Shown here piece by piece: positions 8,408 to 12,874 of a DNA stretch of 14,222 nucleotides. Where the stretch lies: contig CAKPKI010000038.1 in NCBI GenBank assembly GCA_934167135.1, forward strand, positions 1 through 14,222, in the 5' to 3' direction. Position 1 is the first letter of the stretch. Every line of letters begins with the position of its first letter. The notes below the pieces were generated by a model. The model saw only the letters and a list, made by a program, of their open reading frames with translations. It had not been told where the DNA came from and did no database searches. A program made the translations under genes and the position numbers. This stretch comes from an uncultured Clostridia bacterium. GTDB lineage: Bacteria > Bacillota > Clostridia > TANB77 > CAG-508.

Positions 8408-8427
8408 ATCAATTGTCGATTAGTTAT

Positions 8428-8511
8428 GCGGATGTGGCGGAACTGGCAGACGCGCTGGTCTTAGGAACCAGTGTCAACGACGTGGGGGTTCAAGTCCCTT
8501 CATCCGCACCA
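8428..8511 (+). tRNA. tRNA-Leu (anticodon TAG), CCA encoded
   Basis: The acceptor stem GCGGATG (8428-8434) pairs perfectly with CATCCGC (8501-8507), followed by discriminator A and CCA. The anticodon stem CTGGT/ACCAG encloses CTTAGGA, giving anticodon TAG for CUA codons. A long variable arm (class II) and a T arm with the TTCAAGT loop are present. Total 84 bases including CCA. The phage integrase lies just downstream, so the 3' part of this gene is probably supplied or restored by the integrated element. Confidence 0.97.
8484..8511. other. Likely phage attachment site (attL) in the tRNA 3' end
   Basis: Inferred from position: a tyrosine integrase gene ends 56 bases after the tRNA and phage genes follow, whereas host-type genes lie to the left. 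Integration into tRNA 3' halves usually uses the T-arm/acceptor sequence as the shared core. The exact borders cannot be set because the right attachment site is outside the window. Confidence 0.5.
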
Positions 8512-8520
8512 AAGTAAGGA

Positions 8521-8547
8521 AAGAGAGTTCTAAAAACTCTCTTTTTT
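8521..8547 (+). terminator. Intrinsic terminator of the tRNA-Leu transcript
   Basis: Nine-base stem AAGAGAGTT (8521-8529) with AACTCTCTT (8535-8543), loop CTAAA, and a run of six T (8542-8547). It lies on the phage side of the presumed junction, so the tRNA currently uses a phage-borne terminator. Confidence 0.88.
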
Positions 8548-8554
8548 GATACGA

Positions 8555-8575
8555 TTTAATGCAATTTTAATGCAA
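8555..8575. repeat. Tandem pair TTTAATGCAA beside attL
   Basis: Two identical 10-base copies (8555-8564 and 8566-8575) repeat with an 11-base period, across the integrase stop codon and 44 bases from the tRNA end. Helically phased direct repeats close to an attachment site suit integrase arm-type or excisionase binding sites; this is inferred from place and spacing only. Confidence 0.5.
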
Positions 8576-9682
8576 CGCGATATTACTTTTTTCAAAATAG
8601 CCTAAAAGTTTATCATCTTCGGTTCCCTCAAATTTATCAAATACACTAGCATAAGTGTCTAAAGTTGTTTGAATATTTTTATGTCCAAGTTTTTTTTGAA
8701 GTACTTTTACATTCATTTGGGCTTCAATGCATCTTGTTGCATATGTGTGTCTTAGCATATGTGGGTGGATATGATCTGTAATGCAATGAGTTTCGTTAAA
8801 TTTAGTCAAGAACCTTTGAACACCTCGTATTGTCACGTTAGGAAAGAGGAAGGAATCAGTTTTTGGAATAGAATTTAAAATATTAGAAATTATAGGATTT
8901 ATAGGTAAACTTCTTAATGAATTTTTGGTTTTGGTTTTTTTACTTAAAATCACCTTACCATTTTCATCTTTAGATAAAGTTTGTCTAATATTTATAAAAT
9001 TGTTTTCTATACAGTCCCATTCTAAAGCTAGAACTTCTCCGATTCTCATACCTGTAAAAAGCATTAGTAATATGATTGGCTTATATAGTGATGATTCGTG
9101 CGACAATAGCGATATAAGCTTTTTTTCTTCATCGACAGTTAATGATTCAACCTTTGTAGTCGCTTGACTTGAATTTGGCTTTTTAGCTTCCTCAAATTGT
9201 ATAGGATTTTTGACTATATAATCTCTTTCAACAGCTCTTTTAAATGATTGACCTAAAAGTTGATAAATTTTTTTCAGTGTAGAATCTGCATAACTAGTAT
9301 TTCCGTTTAAAAATTCTTTTATATTACTAGCAGTTATTTTTTGAATAGGGGTTTGACCTAAAACACTTTTTTCTATTATTTTAAGAGTATATTGAGCTCT
9401 ATTGTAAGTGCTTGCTGAAATCTGATTGGATTTTCTTTTATCTTCAATGATTTCTTTTGATATAGTACAAAGTTCAATATTATTTTTTTCAATATAAGTT
9501 TGATTTTGAATATCTGCCAAAGCTTTTGTTATTTTTTCTTTTACTTCTTTACGAGTGTTTCCATATACTGTTTTTCGGTTCAATTTACCATTAGATTTTC
9601 TACCAACAGTAAATTGACCAACCCATTTATTTAATCTTTTTGAGAAATATATAGTGCCTTCTCCATTTCCGCGTTTTGACAT
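8567..9682 (-). CDS. int: Tyrosine recombinase, phage integrase
   Basis: A 371-residue integrase. Residues 1-65 form an AP2-like arm-binding domain (GNGEGTIYFSKRLNKW, with a three-strand pattern). Residues about 70-165 form the SAM-like core-binding domain and 180-360 the catalytic domain. Catalytic residues are visible: R213 in TGMRIGEVLALEWD, a lysine in the beta-hairpin near 251-253, H308-M-L-R311, H334 in LGHKNIQTTLD, and nucleophile Y344 (DTYASVF). It should catalyse insertion at, and excision from, the adjacent tRNA-Leu site. The ATG at 9682 is chosen because GGAGGT lies 8 bases before it; a longer reading from 9775 adds 31 hydrophobic residues, has no ribosome site and would overlap the promoter. 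Confidence 0.95.
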   Translation of the reverse strand: MSKRGNGEGTIYFSKRLNKWVGQFTVGRKSNGKLNRKTVYGNTRKEVKEKITKALADIQNQTYIEKNNIELCTISKEIIEDKRKSNQISASTYNRAQYTLKIIEKSVLGQTPIQKITASNIKEFLNGNTSYADSTLKKIYQLLGQSFKRAVERDYIVKNPIQFEEAKKPNSSQATTKVESLTVDEEKKLISLLSHESSLYKPIILLMLFTGMRIGEVLALEWDCIENNFINIRQTLSKDENGKVILSKKTKTKNSLRSLPINPIISNILNSIPKTDSFLFPNVTIRGVQRFLTKFNETHCITDHIHPHMLRHTYATRCIEAQMNVKVLQKKLGHKNIQTTLDTYASVFDKFEGTEDDKLLGYFEKSNIALH

Positions 9683-9747
9683 AATAAAAATACCTCCATT
9701 TTCTTTAATAAATTTTAATTTTACTATTGAAAATAAAGGCTTTATCA

Positions 9748-9775
9748 TATATAATAATAAAGTAAATACTTTCAA
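9748..9775 (-). promoter_or_regulatory. Probable integrase promoter
   Basis: Leftward TTGAAA (9770-9775), 16-base spacer and TATATA (9748-9753), 65 bases before the integrase ATG. The -10 box is imperfect. It would let the integrase be expressed apart from the repressor operon. Confidence 0.4.
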
Positions 9776-9789
9776 CAGTGTTTATGTGT

Positions 9790-9830
9790 GAGAAATATGT
9801 ACCTTGTCGCAAACTAGTAACATATTTCTC
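9790..9830. repeat. 11-bp inverted repeat between repressor operon and integrase
   Basis: GAGAAATATGT (9790-9800) and ACATATTTCTC (9820-9830) are perfect complements around 19 bases. It lies right after the leftward operon's last stop codon. The U-rich tail TTTATTATTTT follows on the + strand only, so as an intrinsic terminator it would act on rightward, not leftward, transcripts. It may instead be a protein-binding site. Confidence 0.6.
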
Positions 9831-9834
9831 TTTA

Positions 9835-10272
9835 TTATTTTAAATTCTCATAATAATAATTAAAAGGACAACCAGTCATCCTTAAATTAGGATGAGAATT
9901 ACGATAATCTCTTTCAAAACACCTGTTACATTCTGAATATCCGTTTAATGTATTTATATCAGCTAATTTCCATTTTGAAAATTTAAAATCATAGGACAAA
10001 GGCCAATCTTCATAACAATCATAATATTTATGATATATTTTAGAATTAGTGTCATATACAGTGTCTGAAATTAAAACAATATCATCTCTTTCAACATGTT
10101 TACAAAATTGTTTTGTTTTATATTCTGTGTTATCTAACCCAATGACTGAAACCTCTTTGTTTTTATAATCAATAATATGTGAGTCTGATTTATTTTTTTC
10201 GCAATAATTTTGACTATTTTTGTTTTGGCTTGAGAATGAGGAAAAAGATTTAAAAAAATCAATAATTTTCAT
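9835..10272 (-). CDS. Small cysteine-rich protein of the repressor operon, putative zinc site
   Basis: A 145-residue protein that I do not recognise as a named family. The N-terminal 30 residues are Ser/Asn/Lys-rich and low-complexity. Residues 50-72 look like a small beta unit. Residues 79-120 hold a motif IYHKYYDC (79-86)...NGYSECNRC (110-118). The Y-H-x4-C...G-Y-x2-C-x2-C pattern resembles the Ada-type or 'YHxxxC' metal-binding module found in small Bacillota proteins, so H81, C86, C115 and C118 may bind zinc. It follows the repressor by 9 bases, with its AGGAGGT overlapping the repressor's stop region, so it should be made during lysogeny. Such lysogeny genes often act in immunity or exclusion or give the host a trait, but no function is shown here. 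Confidence 0.7.
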   Translation of the reverse strand: MKIIDFFKSFSSFSSQNKNSQNYCEKNKSDSHIIDYKNKEVSVIGLDNTEYKTKQFCKHVERDDIVLISDTVYDTNSKIYHKYYDCYEDWPLSYDFKFSKWKLADINTLNGYSECNRCFERDYRNSHPNLRMTGCPFNYYYENLK

Positions 10273-10281
10273 AACGACCTC

Positions 10282-10941
10282 CTAAAATTCTCTTTTTAAT
10301 TGTTTTACTATACCGACAATTTCAACGGGTATAGTTTTCATTTCATCATAAGTAAAGATTAATGGCTCATAGCTAGGGTTAAGTGGTTGTAATAAAATAC
10401 TGCTATCACTCTTTTTACCTTTTTTAATTGTAGCTTCATCTCCATTTATAATTGCAACAACTATATCTCCGTTTTCGAAATCATTTTGTTTCTTTATTAT
10501 AACTATATCATCTTCGATAAGAGCAGGGGACATTGAATTACCATGTACCTTTAATGCAAAATAATCTTTACCATTTCCAACCAAAGAAGTTTCTACATCA
10601 ACAGTACCAATCCAGTTTTCTTGTGCTAAGTAATCGTATCCCGCTTTAACTGTGCCTAAAATTGGAATAGGGATTACTGAATTTCCGAAAGAATCTAATT
10701 TTTCAACATTAAAAAATTTATTGGAATCTTTACCAACTAACCATGCTGGATTAACACCGTAATAATCAGCAAGTATCTCTAAAGTTGGAATTTTAAATTT
10801 TTCGGTTTGTCCATTTTCCCATCTAAGAATAGTACTTTTATTAACACCAACTTTTTTGCCAGCATCTTCTAAACTAATTCCTTTTTCTTCTCGAGCTTGT
10901 TTCAATCTTTGACCAACAAGTTCATAATCAATTTGTATCAT
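10282..10941 (-). CDS. Phage repressor, CI/LexA type (HTH plus S24 autoprotease)
   Basis: A 219-residue repressor. Residues 7-62 form a Cro/CI-type helix-turn-helix (LKQAREEKGISLEDAGKKVG...STILRWENG). Residues 90-217 form an S24 domain: scissile A100-G101 in GTVKAGYD, catalytic S136 in HGNSMSP, and K173 in GDEATIKKG. It should keep the early promoter shut in the lysogen and self-cleave with RecA filament after DNA damage. The start at 10941 is chosen because GGAGG (10947-10951) is 5 bases upstream. The ATG at 10953 in the same frame would itself contain that ribosome site and sits almost at the transcript start. It is the first gene of a leftward two-gene operon facing the Cro-like gene. Confidence 0.94.
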   Translation of the reverse strand: MIQIDYELVGQRLKQAREEKGISLEDAGKKVGVNKSTILRWENGQTEKFKIPTLEILADYYGVNPAWLVGKDSNKFFNVEKLDSFGNSVIPIPILGTVKAGYDYLAQENWIGTVDVETSLVGNGKDYFALKVHGNSMSPALIEDDIVIIKKQNDFENGDIVVAIINGDEATIKKGKKSDSSILLQPLNPSYEPLIFTYDEMKTIPVEIVGIVKQLKREF

Positions 10942-10960
10942 AATAACCTCCATTAAAGCT

Positions 10961-10988
10961 ATTATAACATATTTTGCAACTTTTGCAA
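10961..10988 (-). promoter_or_regulatory. Leftward promoter of the repressor operon
   Basis: TTGCAA (10983-10988), 16-base spacer and TATAAT (10961-10966) with an extended TGT just before it. Its -35 region is made of the two tandem TTTTGCAAC operator elements, so the repressor could regulate its own gene. The predicted leader is only about 13 bases. Confidence 0.75.
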
Positions 10989-11081
10989 CAAAAATTGTAA
11001 AAAATATAAAAAAAGTTGCAAAAATGTATTGACAATATATTTTATTCGTGTATAATAATAGCAGAGTTGCAAAAATGCAAC
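10972..11081. promoter_or_regulatory. Operator array of the lysogeny switch (TTGCAAC / GTTGCA-N4-TGCAAC)
   Basis: The elements are: a perfect tandem TTTTGCAAC at 10972-10980 and 10981-10989; GTTGCAAAAATG at 11015-11026, a half-degenerate copy reaching the rightward -35 box; and a perfect palindrome GTTGCAAAAATGCAAC at 11066-11081, covering the start of the rightward transcript. They sit exactly on the promoter elements of both divergent operons, as expected for sites of the repressor and the Cro-like protein. Confidence 0.75.
11029..11056 (+). promoter_or_regulatory. Rightward early promoter
   Basis: Perfect TTGACA (11029-11034), 16-base spacer and perfect TATAAT (11051-11056). Transcription should begin near 11063, just before the palindromic operator at 11066-11081, which therefore lies in the 5' leader and can block the promoter. 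Confidence 0.85.
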
Positions 11082-11104
11082 AAGCAAAAAAGGAGGTAAC
11101 AATT

Positions 11105-11332
11105 ATGATAAATACTTCAAAGGTAAGAGGAAGAATAGTTGAAAAGGGTAAGACAATTCAATCTATAGCCCCTAAAATACCATGTTCTCCGTATATATTA
11201 GGGAGAAAAATTGCTAATGAATCACCAATGAGTTTAGAAGAGGCATCTAACTTAAGTAAGGAATTAGATATTAAAGAAGAAGAATTTACAGAATTTTTTT
11301 TACAAAAAGAGTTGCAAAAATGCAACAAATAA
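11105..11332 (+). CDS. Cro-like small phage regulator (DUF739-like HTH)
   Basis: A 75-residue protein, first gene of the early operon, divergent from the repressor. MINTSKVRGRIVEKGKTIQ begins a helix-turn-helix (IQSIAPKIPCSPYILGRKIANE), then PMSLEEASNLSKELDIKEEEF resembles the 'M-x-L-x-EA-x-x-L-x-x-x-L-x-I' helix of DUF739 phage proteins. It would bind the switch operators and favour lytic growth, by analogy to Cro. The ATG at 11105 follows AGGAGG (11091-11096) by 8 bases; a longer reading from 11048 would start before the transcript itself. Its last residues ELQKCNK are encoded by a second perfect copy of the switch operator. Confidence 0.8.
   Translation: MINTSKVRGRIVEKGKTIQSIAPKIPCSPYILGRKIANESPMSLEEASNLSKELDIKEEEFTEFFLQKELQKCNK
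11311..11326. promoter_or_regulatory. Second perfect operator copy inside the Cro-like gene
   Basis: GTTGCAAAAATGCAAC, identical to the copy at 11066-11081; the match extends two to three bases on each side. The two lie 245 bases apart in the same orientation. The site is within the last codons and stop of the Cro-like gene. No promoter is seen at it, so it may be an auxiliary or looping site. Confidence 0.6.
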
Positions 11333-11368
11333 ATGCGGCAAGGTACAAAGAAGAGAGGAGATGAGAGG

Positions 11369-11485
11369 ATGGAAATGATTAAAGAAATACTTTTTTGGTG
11401 GATGCTAATATATGATATTGCAATTATATCAATAAAGCCTATACGAAAGAATCATATAGACTTCTTAAGAAAAATGGATAAATGA
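11369..11485 (+). CDS. 38-residue hypothetical membrane peptide
   Basis: Start ATG at 11369 with GAGGAG (11355-11360) 8 bases upstream; stop TGA at 11483-11485. It has one likely membrane stretch (ILFWWMLIYDIAIISI) followed by a basic tail (KPIRKNHIDFLRKMDK), so the N-terminus should face out and the tail the cytoplasm. It follows the Cro-like gene by 36 bases in the early operon. Its 3' end overlaps by 21 bases the end of the leftward gene at 11465-11994. Function unknown; the short length makes it the least certain gene of the operon. Confidence 0.5.
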   Translation: MEMIKEILFWWMLIYDIAIISIKPIRKNHIDFLRKMDK

Positions 11486-11994
11486 TAAAATTAATGTTTT
11501 TATCTCATCTGTAAAAACGGTAATTATAATTGTAAAAATAATTCCAATTGCCCAGTAAATTAATTGAAAAATTTTTACAAAGACACTGTCAGCATCTAAA
11601 CCTAAGTAAGAAAGCAAATATTTTGGGATATACAATATGATTTTTAGCCAATAAAAAGGATTAATTGAATTAACAAATCTATACCAATAATTTCCTTTTG
11701 CTTCTAATAGTAAGTCTCTGACTGCAGTGGCTACATCTGTTCTATAACTAAGTAAGTTGTTAAAAACCGAAACACGACCAGTAACAAGTTGCCCAAAACC
11801 CATAGGTTCAGCTATATTAATATGTTTGTCTTTAACACCAGAATTTTTTATATAATCTAAGATTTCTTTTTTACATGTTTTGGCTTTGGTATTTAATTCT
11901 ACATTGTTAGTATATGATTATACCTTAAAAAATTTATTAAATTATAAATAGCATGAATAACAACTAAAGATATAAATAATATCAATAACTTCAA
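11465..11994 (-). pseudogene. Frameshifted leftward membrane-protein gene inside the early operon
   Basis: The 3' part (11465-11803 from its first ATG, frame open from 11917) encodes MGFGQLVTGRVSVFNNLLSY..., an amphipathic region and two strong membrane stretches near the C-terminus (about 'WLKIILYIPKYLLSYLGL' and 'IYWAIGIIFTIIITVF'). It has no ribosome site at its ATG. In a neighbouring frame, TTG at 11994 follows AAAGGTGG by 8 bases and starts MKLLILFISLVVIHAIYNL, a membrane helix, but stops at 11899-11901. The two frames overlap between 11899 and 11917, so one missing base there (a -1 shift) would join them into a protein of about 176 residues with an N-terminal helix, a soluble part (VELNTKAKTCKKEILDYI) and a membrane C-terminus. 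I do not know the family. No usual slippery heptamer is present. It has its own promoter, against the flanking genes, like a lysogeny-expressed accessory gene. Confidence 0.65.
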
Positions 11995-12002
11995 AAAAAT
12001 CA

Positions 12003-12030
12003 CCACCTTTTAATTGATTATACCAGGTGG
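12003..12030. repeat. Inverted repeat CCACCT/AGGTGG over a promoter
   Basis: CCACCT (12003-12008) and AGGTGG (12025-12030) flank the -10 box of the leftward membrane-protein gene. One arm is that gene's ribosome site and the other lies in the promoter spacer, so it is a candidate operator rather than an RNA hairpin. Confidence 0.4.
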
Positions 12031-12045
12031 AAATTAAAAAGTAAA
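12017..12045 (-). promoter_or_regulatory. Promoter of the leftward membrane-protein gene
   Basis: TTTACT (12040-12045), 17-base spacer and perfect TATAAT (12017-12022), followed by the ribosome site and TTG start at 11994. The -35 box overlaps the ribosome site of the rightward HTH gene. Confidence 0.55.
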
Positions 12046-12057
12046 GGAGATGAGAAT

Positions 12058-12306
12058 GTGGGAAAAGAAATTACATTTCAAACTCTTCCAGACACGATAG
12101 GAGTCACGGATTATATGGAATGGAGAAAATGTGGAAGAGCAACAGCAGATGCTATATTTCATGCAAAAGGTTTTCCTCGAATTAAAAATACAGGAAGTAA
12201 ATTAATAGCAGATAAAAGAGCGGTACTGTTGTATGAACTAGGCTTAAATGAAGAAGACAAAAAAGAAATCTTAAAAGAAATTGCAAGAGAAATAATAAAA
12301 GAATAG
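12058..12306 (+). CDS. Excisionase-like helix-turn-helix protein
   Basis: An 82-residue DNA-binding protein. VTDYMEWRKCGRATADAIFHAKGFPRIKNTGSKLIADKRAVLLYEL (about 16-61) fits the winged-helix excisionase/AlpA-type HTH (HTH_17-like), with helix 1 VTDYMEW, recognition region GRATADAIFH and the wing 'GFPRIKNTGSKLIADKRAV'. A charged helix ends the protein. Such proteins bend DNA for excision or control early genes; being away from int suggests it may be a regulator instead. GTG at 12058 is the start: AAAGGAGA is 8 bases upstream and the ATG at 12056 opens a different frame that stops soon. It is followed by two small membrane-protein genes at 12 and 16 base gaps. Confidence 0.75.
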   Translation: MGKEITFQTLPDTIGVTDYMEWRKCGRATADAIFHAKGFPRIKNTGSKLIADKRAVLLYELGLNEEDKKEILKEIAREIIKE

Positions 12307-12318
12307 GAGGAAAAACAA

Positions 12319-12489
12319 ATGAAAAATTTAATTAGAGGACTAATATTTTGGATTATAGCATTAGCGTTTATATTTGTAATGTTTTTAGTAGCAGAAACAT
12401 TATCAAAAATAGTAACAATGAACATGATAATTAATTTAGTTTATGTATTGCTAGCAATTAGCATTATATACATATTAAAAAATATTTAG
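12319..12489 (+). CDS. 56-residue hypothetical protein with two membrane helices
   Basis: ATG at 12319 follows AGGAGG (12305-12310) by 8 bases; stop at 12487-12489. Helix 1 is about residues 8-25 (IFWIIALAFIFVMFLV) and helix 2 about 37-53 (INLVYVLLAISIIYIL), joined by AETLSKIVTMN. Almost no other sequence is present, so it is likely a small helical hairpin in the membrane. It is translated between the HTH gene and another small membrane protein in what looks like one operon. Function unknown. Confidence 0.7.
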   Translation: MKNLIRGLIFWIIALAFIFVMFLVAETLSKIVTMNMIINLVYVLLAISIIYILKNI

Positions 12490-12505
12490 AAAGGAAGTGA
12501 GAAGA

Positions 12506-12793
12506 ATGAAAATAGTAATGATAGTAATATATGCTATAGAACTAATACTAATATTTATTTCTATAATTAATCTAATAAGAGTAAATAGAACTATTGATAC
12601 AGAAAATAAAAACTTAGAAGAATTAATCAAAGCTAAAGAAGCTAATTGCGAATTAAGGTTTGAAAATTATGAATATGAAGTAATTATAAAAACAATCTAC
12701 AAAATAGTGTCTGAAAAAGGTCAAGGAAGTATAATCGATAGATTTTTCAAAATAAAAGAAGTTATCAAGTCTGCAAACCAAAATAACTTCTAA
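12506..12793 (+). CDS. Small membrane-anchored coiled-coil protein
   Basis: A 95-residue protein of unknown function. The ATG at 12506 is preferred (AAGGAAG about 8 bases upstream) over an in-frame GTG at 12497 that overlaps that site. Residues 1-24 form a membrane anchor (IVMIVIYAIELILIFISII), and about 28-48 form a charged helix with coiled-coil character (RTIDTENKNLEELIKAKEA); the rest is helical and charged. A single anchor with a cytoplasmic coiled coil resembles small phage early proteins of many Bacillota prophages. A possible antisense RNA lies over its 3' end. Confidence 0.65.
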   Translation: MKIVMIVIYAIELILIFISIINLIRVNRTIDTENKNLEELIKAKEANCELRFENYEYEVIIKTIYKIVSEKGQGSIIDRFFKIKEVIKSANQNNF

Positions 12794-12821
12794 AAATCTT
12801 AACATAAATATATGATTTTCT
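12750..12821 (-). ncRNA. Candidate ~70-nt antisense RNA over the 3' end of the coiled-coil gene
   Basis: A leftward promoter (12827-12855) would start RNA near 12821. About 30 bases on, AGAAGTTAT and ATAACTTCT (12783-12791 and 12757-12765) form a perfect 9-bp stem with a 17-base loop, followed on the minus strand by TTTATTTT. That is the layout of a short transcript with its own terminator, with no likely coding frame inside. Stem is AT-rich and promoter-like sequences are common in such DNA, so this is a hypothesis. Confidence 0.25.
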
Positions 12822-12854
12822 ATTTCATTATATCAAAAATTGTTTAGAAAATCA
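12813..12854. repeat. 10-bp inverted repeat around a leftward promoter
   Basis: TGATTTTCTA (12813-12822) and TAGAAAATCA (12845-12854) are perfect complements with 22 bases between. One arm overlaps the -35 box and the other the predicted start of the leftward promoter, so it may be an operator. No U tract follows on the + strand. Confidence 0.55.
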
Positions 12855-12855
12855 A
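12827..12855 (-). promoter_or_regulatory. Leftward promoter-like sequence between early genes
   Basis: TTGATT (12850-12855), 17-base spacer, perfect TATAAT (12827-12832). It points against the early operon and no leftward gene with a ribosome site follows. Confidence 0.4.
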
Positions 12856-12874
12856 GAAAAAGAGAGTAAATAAC

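Noticed and set aside
8275..8427. Small gene or antitoxin between the RelA/SpoT-like gene and the tRNA
   Set aside because: Only two divergent promoters are found; no open frame with a ribosome site.
8925..9167. Rightward 80-residue open frame inside the integrase gene
   Set aside because: It is antisense to the catalytic domain, has no ribosome site or promoter and no recognisable motif.
9683..9775. 31 extra N-terminal residues for the integrase
   Set aside because: No ribosome site at 9775, the stretch overlaps a likely promoter, and integrases of this type start with the MSKRGNGEGT-like arm domain preceded by GGAGGT.
11048..11104. Longer N-terminus for the Cro-like protein (start at 11048)
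   Set aside because: The -10 box is at 11051-11056, so these codons would not be in the transcript; the ATG at 11105 has an ideal ribosome site.
10954..11104. CRISPR-like repeats in the switch region
   Set aside because: The repeats are short, unevenly spaced and sit on promoter boxes; they fit operators, not a repeat-spacer array.
11899..11917. Programmed -1 frameshift in the leftward membrane-protein gene
   Set aside because: No X-XXY-YYZ slippery heptamer or strong downstream structure is visible in the overlap, so mutation or sequence error is simpler.
12159..12425. Leftward open frame across the HTH and small membrane genes
   Set aside because: No ribosome site; the + strand genes beneath it have good starts and coherent products.
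12710..12812. Leftward peptide gene starting near 12801 downstream of the antisense promoter
   Set aside because: The ATG has no ribosome site and the frame is the mirror of the coiled-coil gene; a non-coding RNA is the more modest reading.
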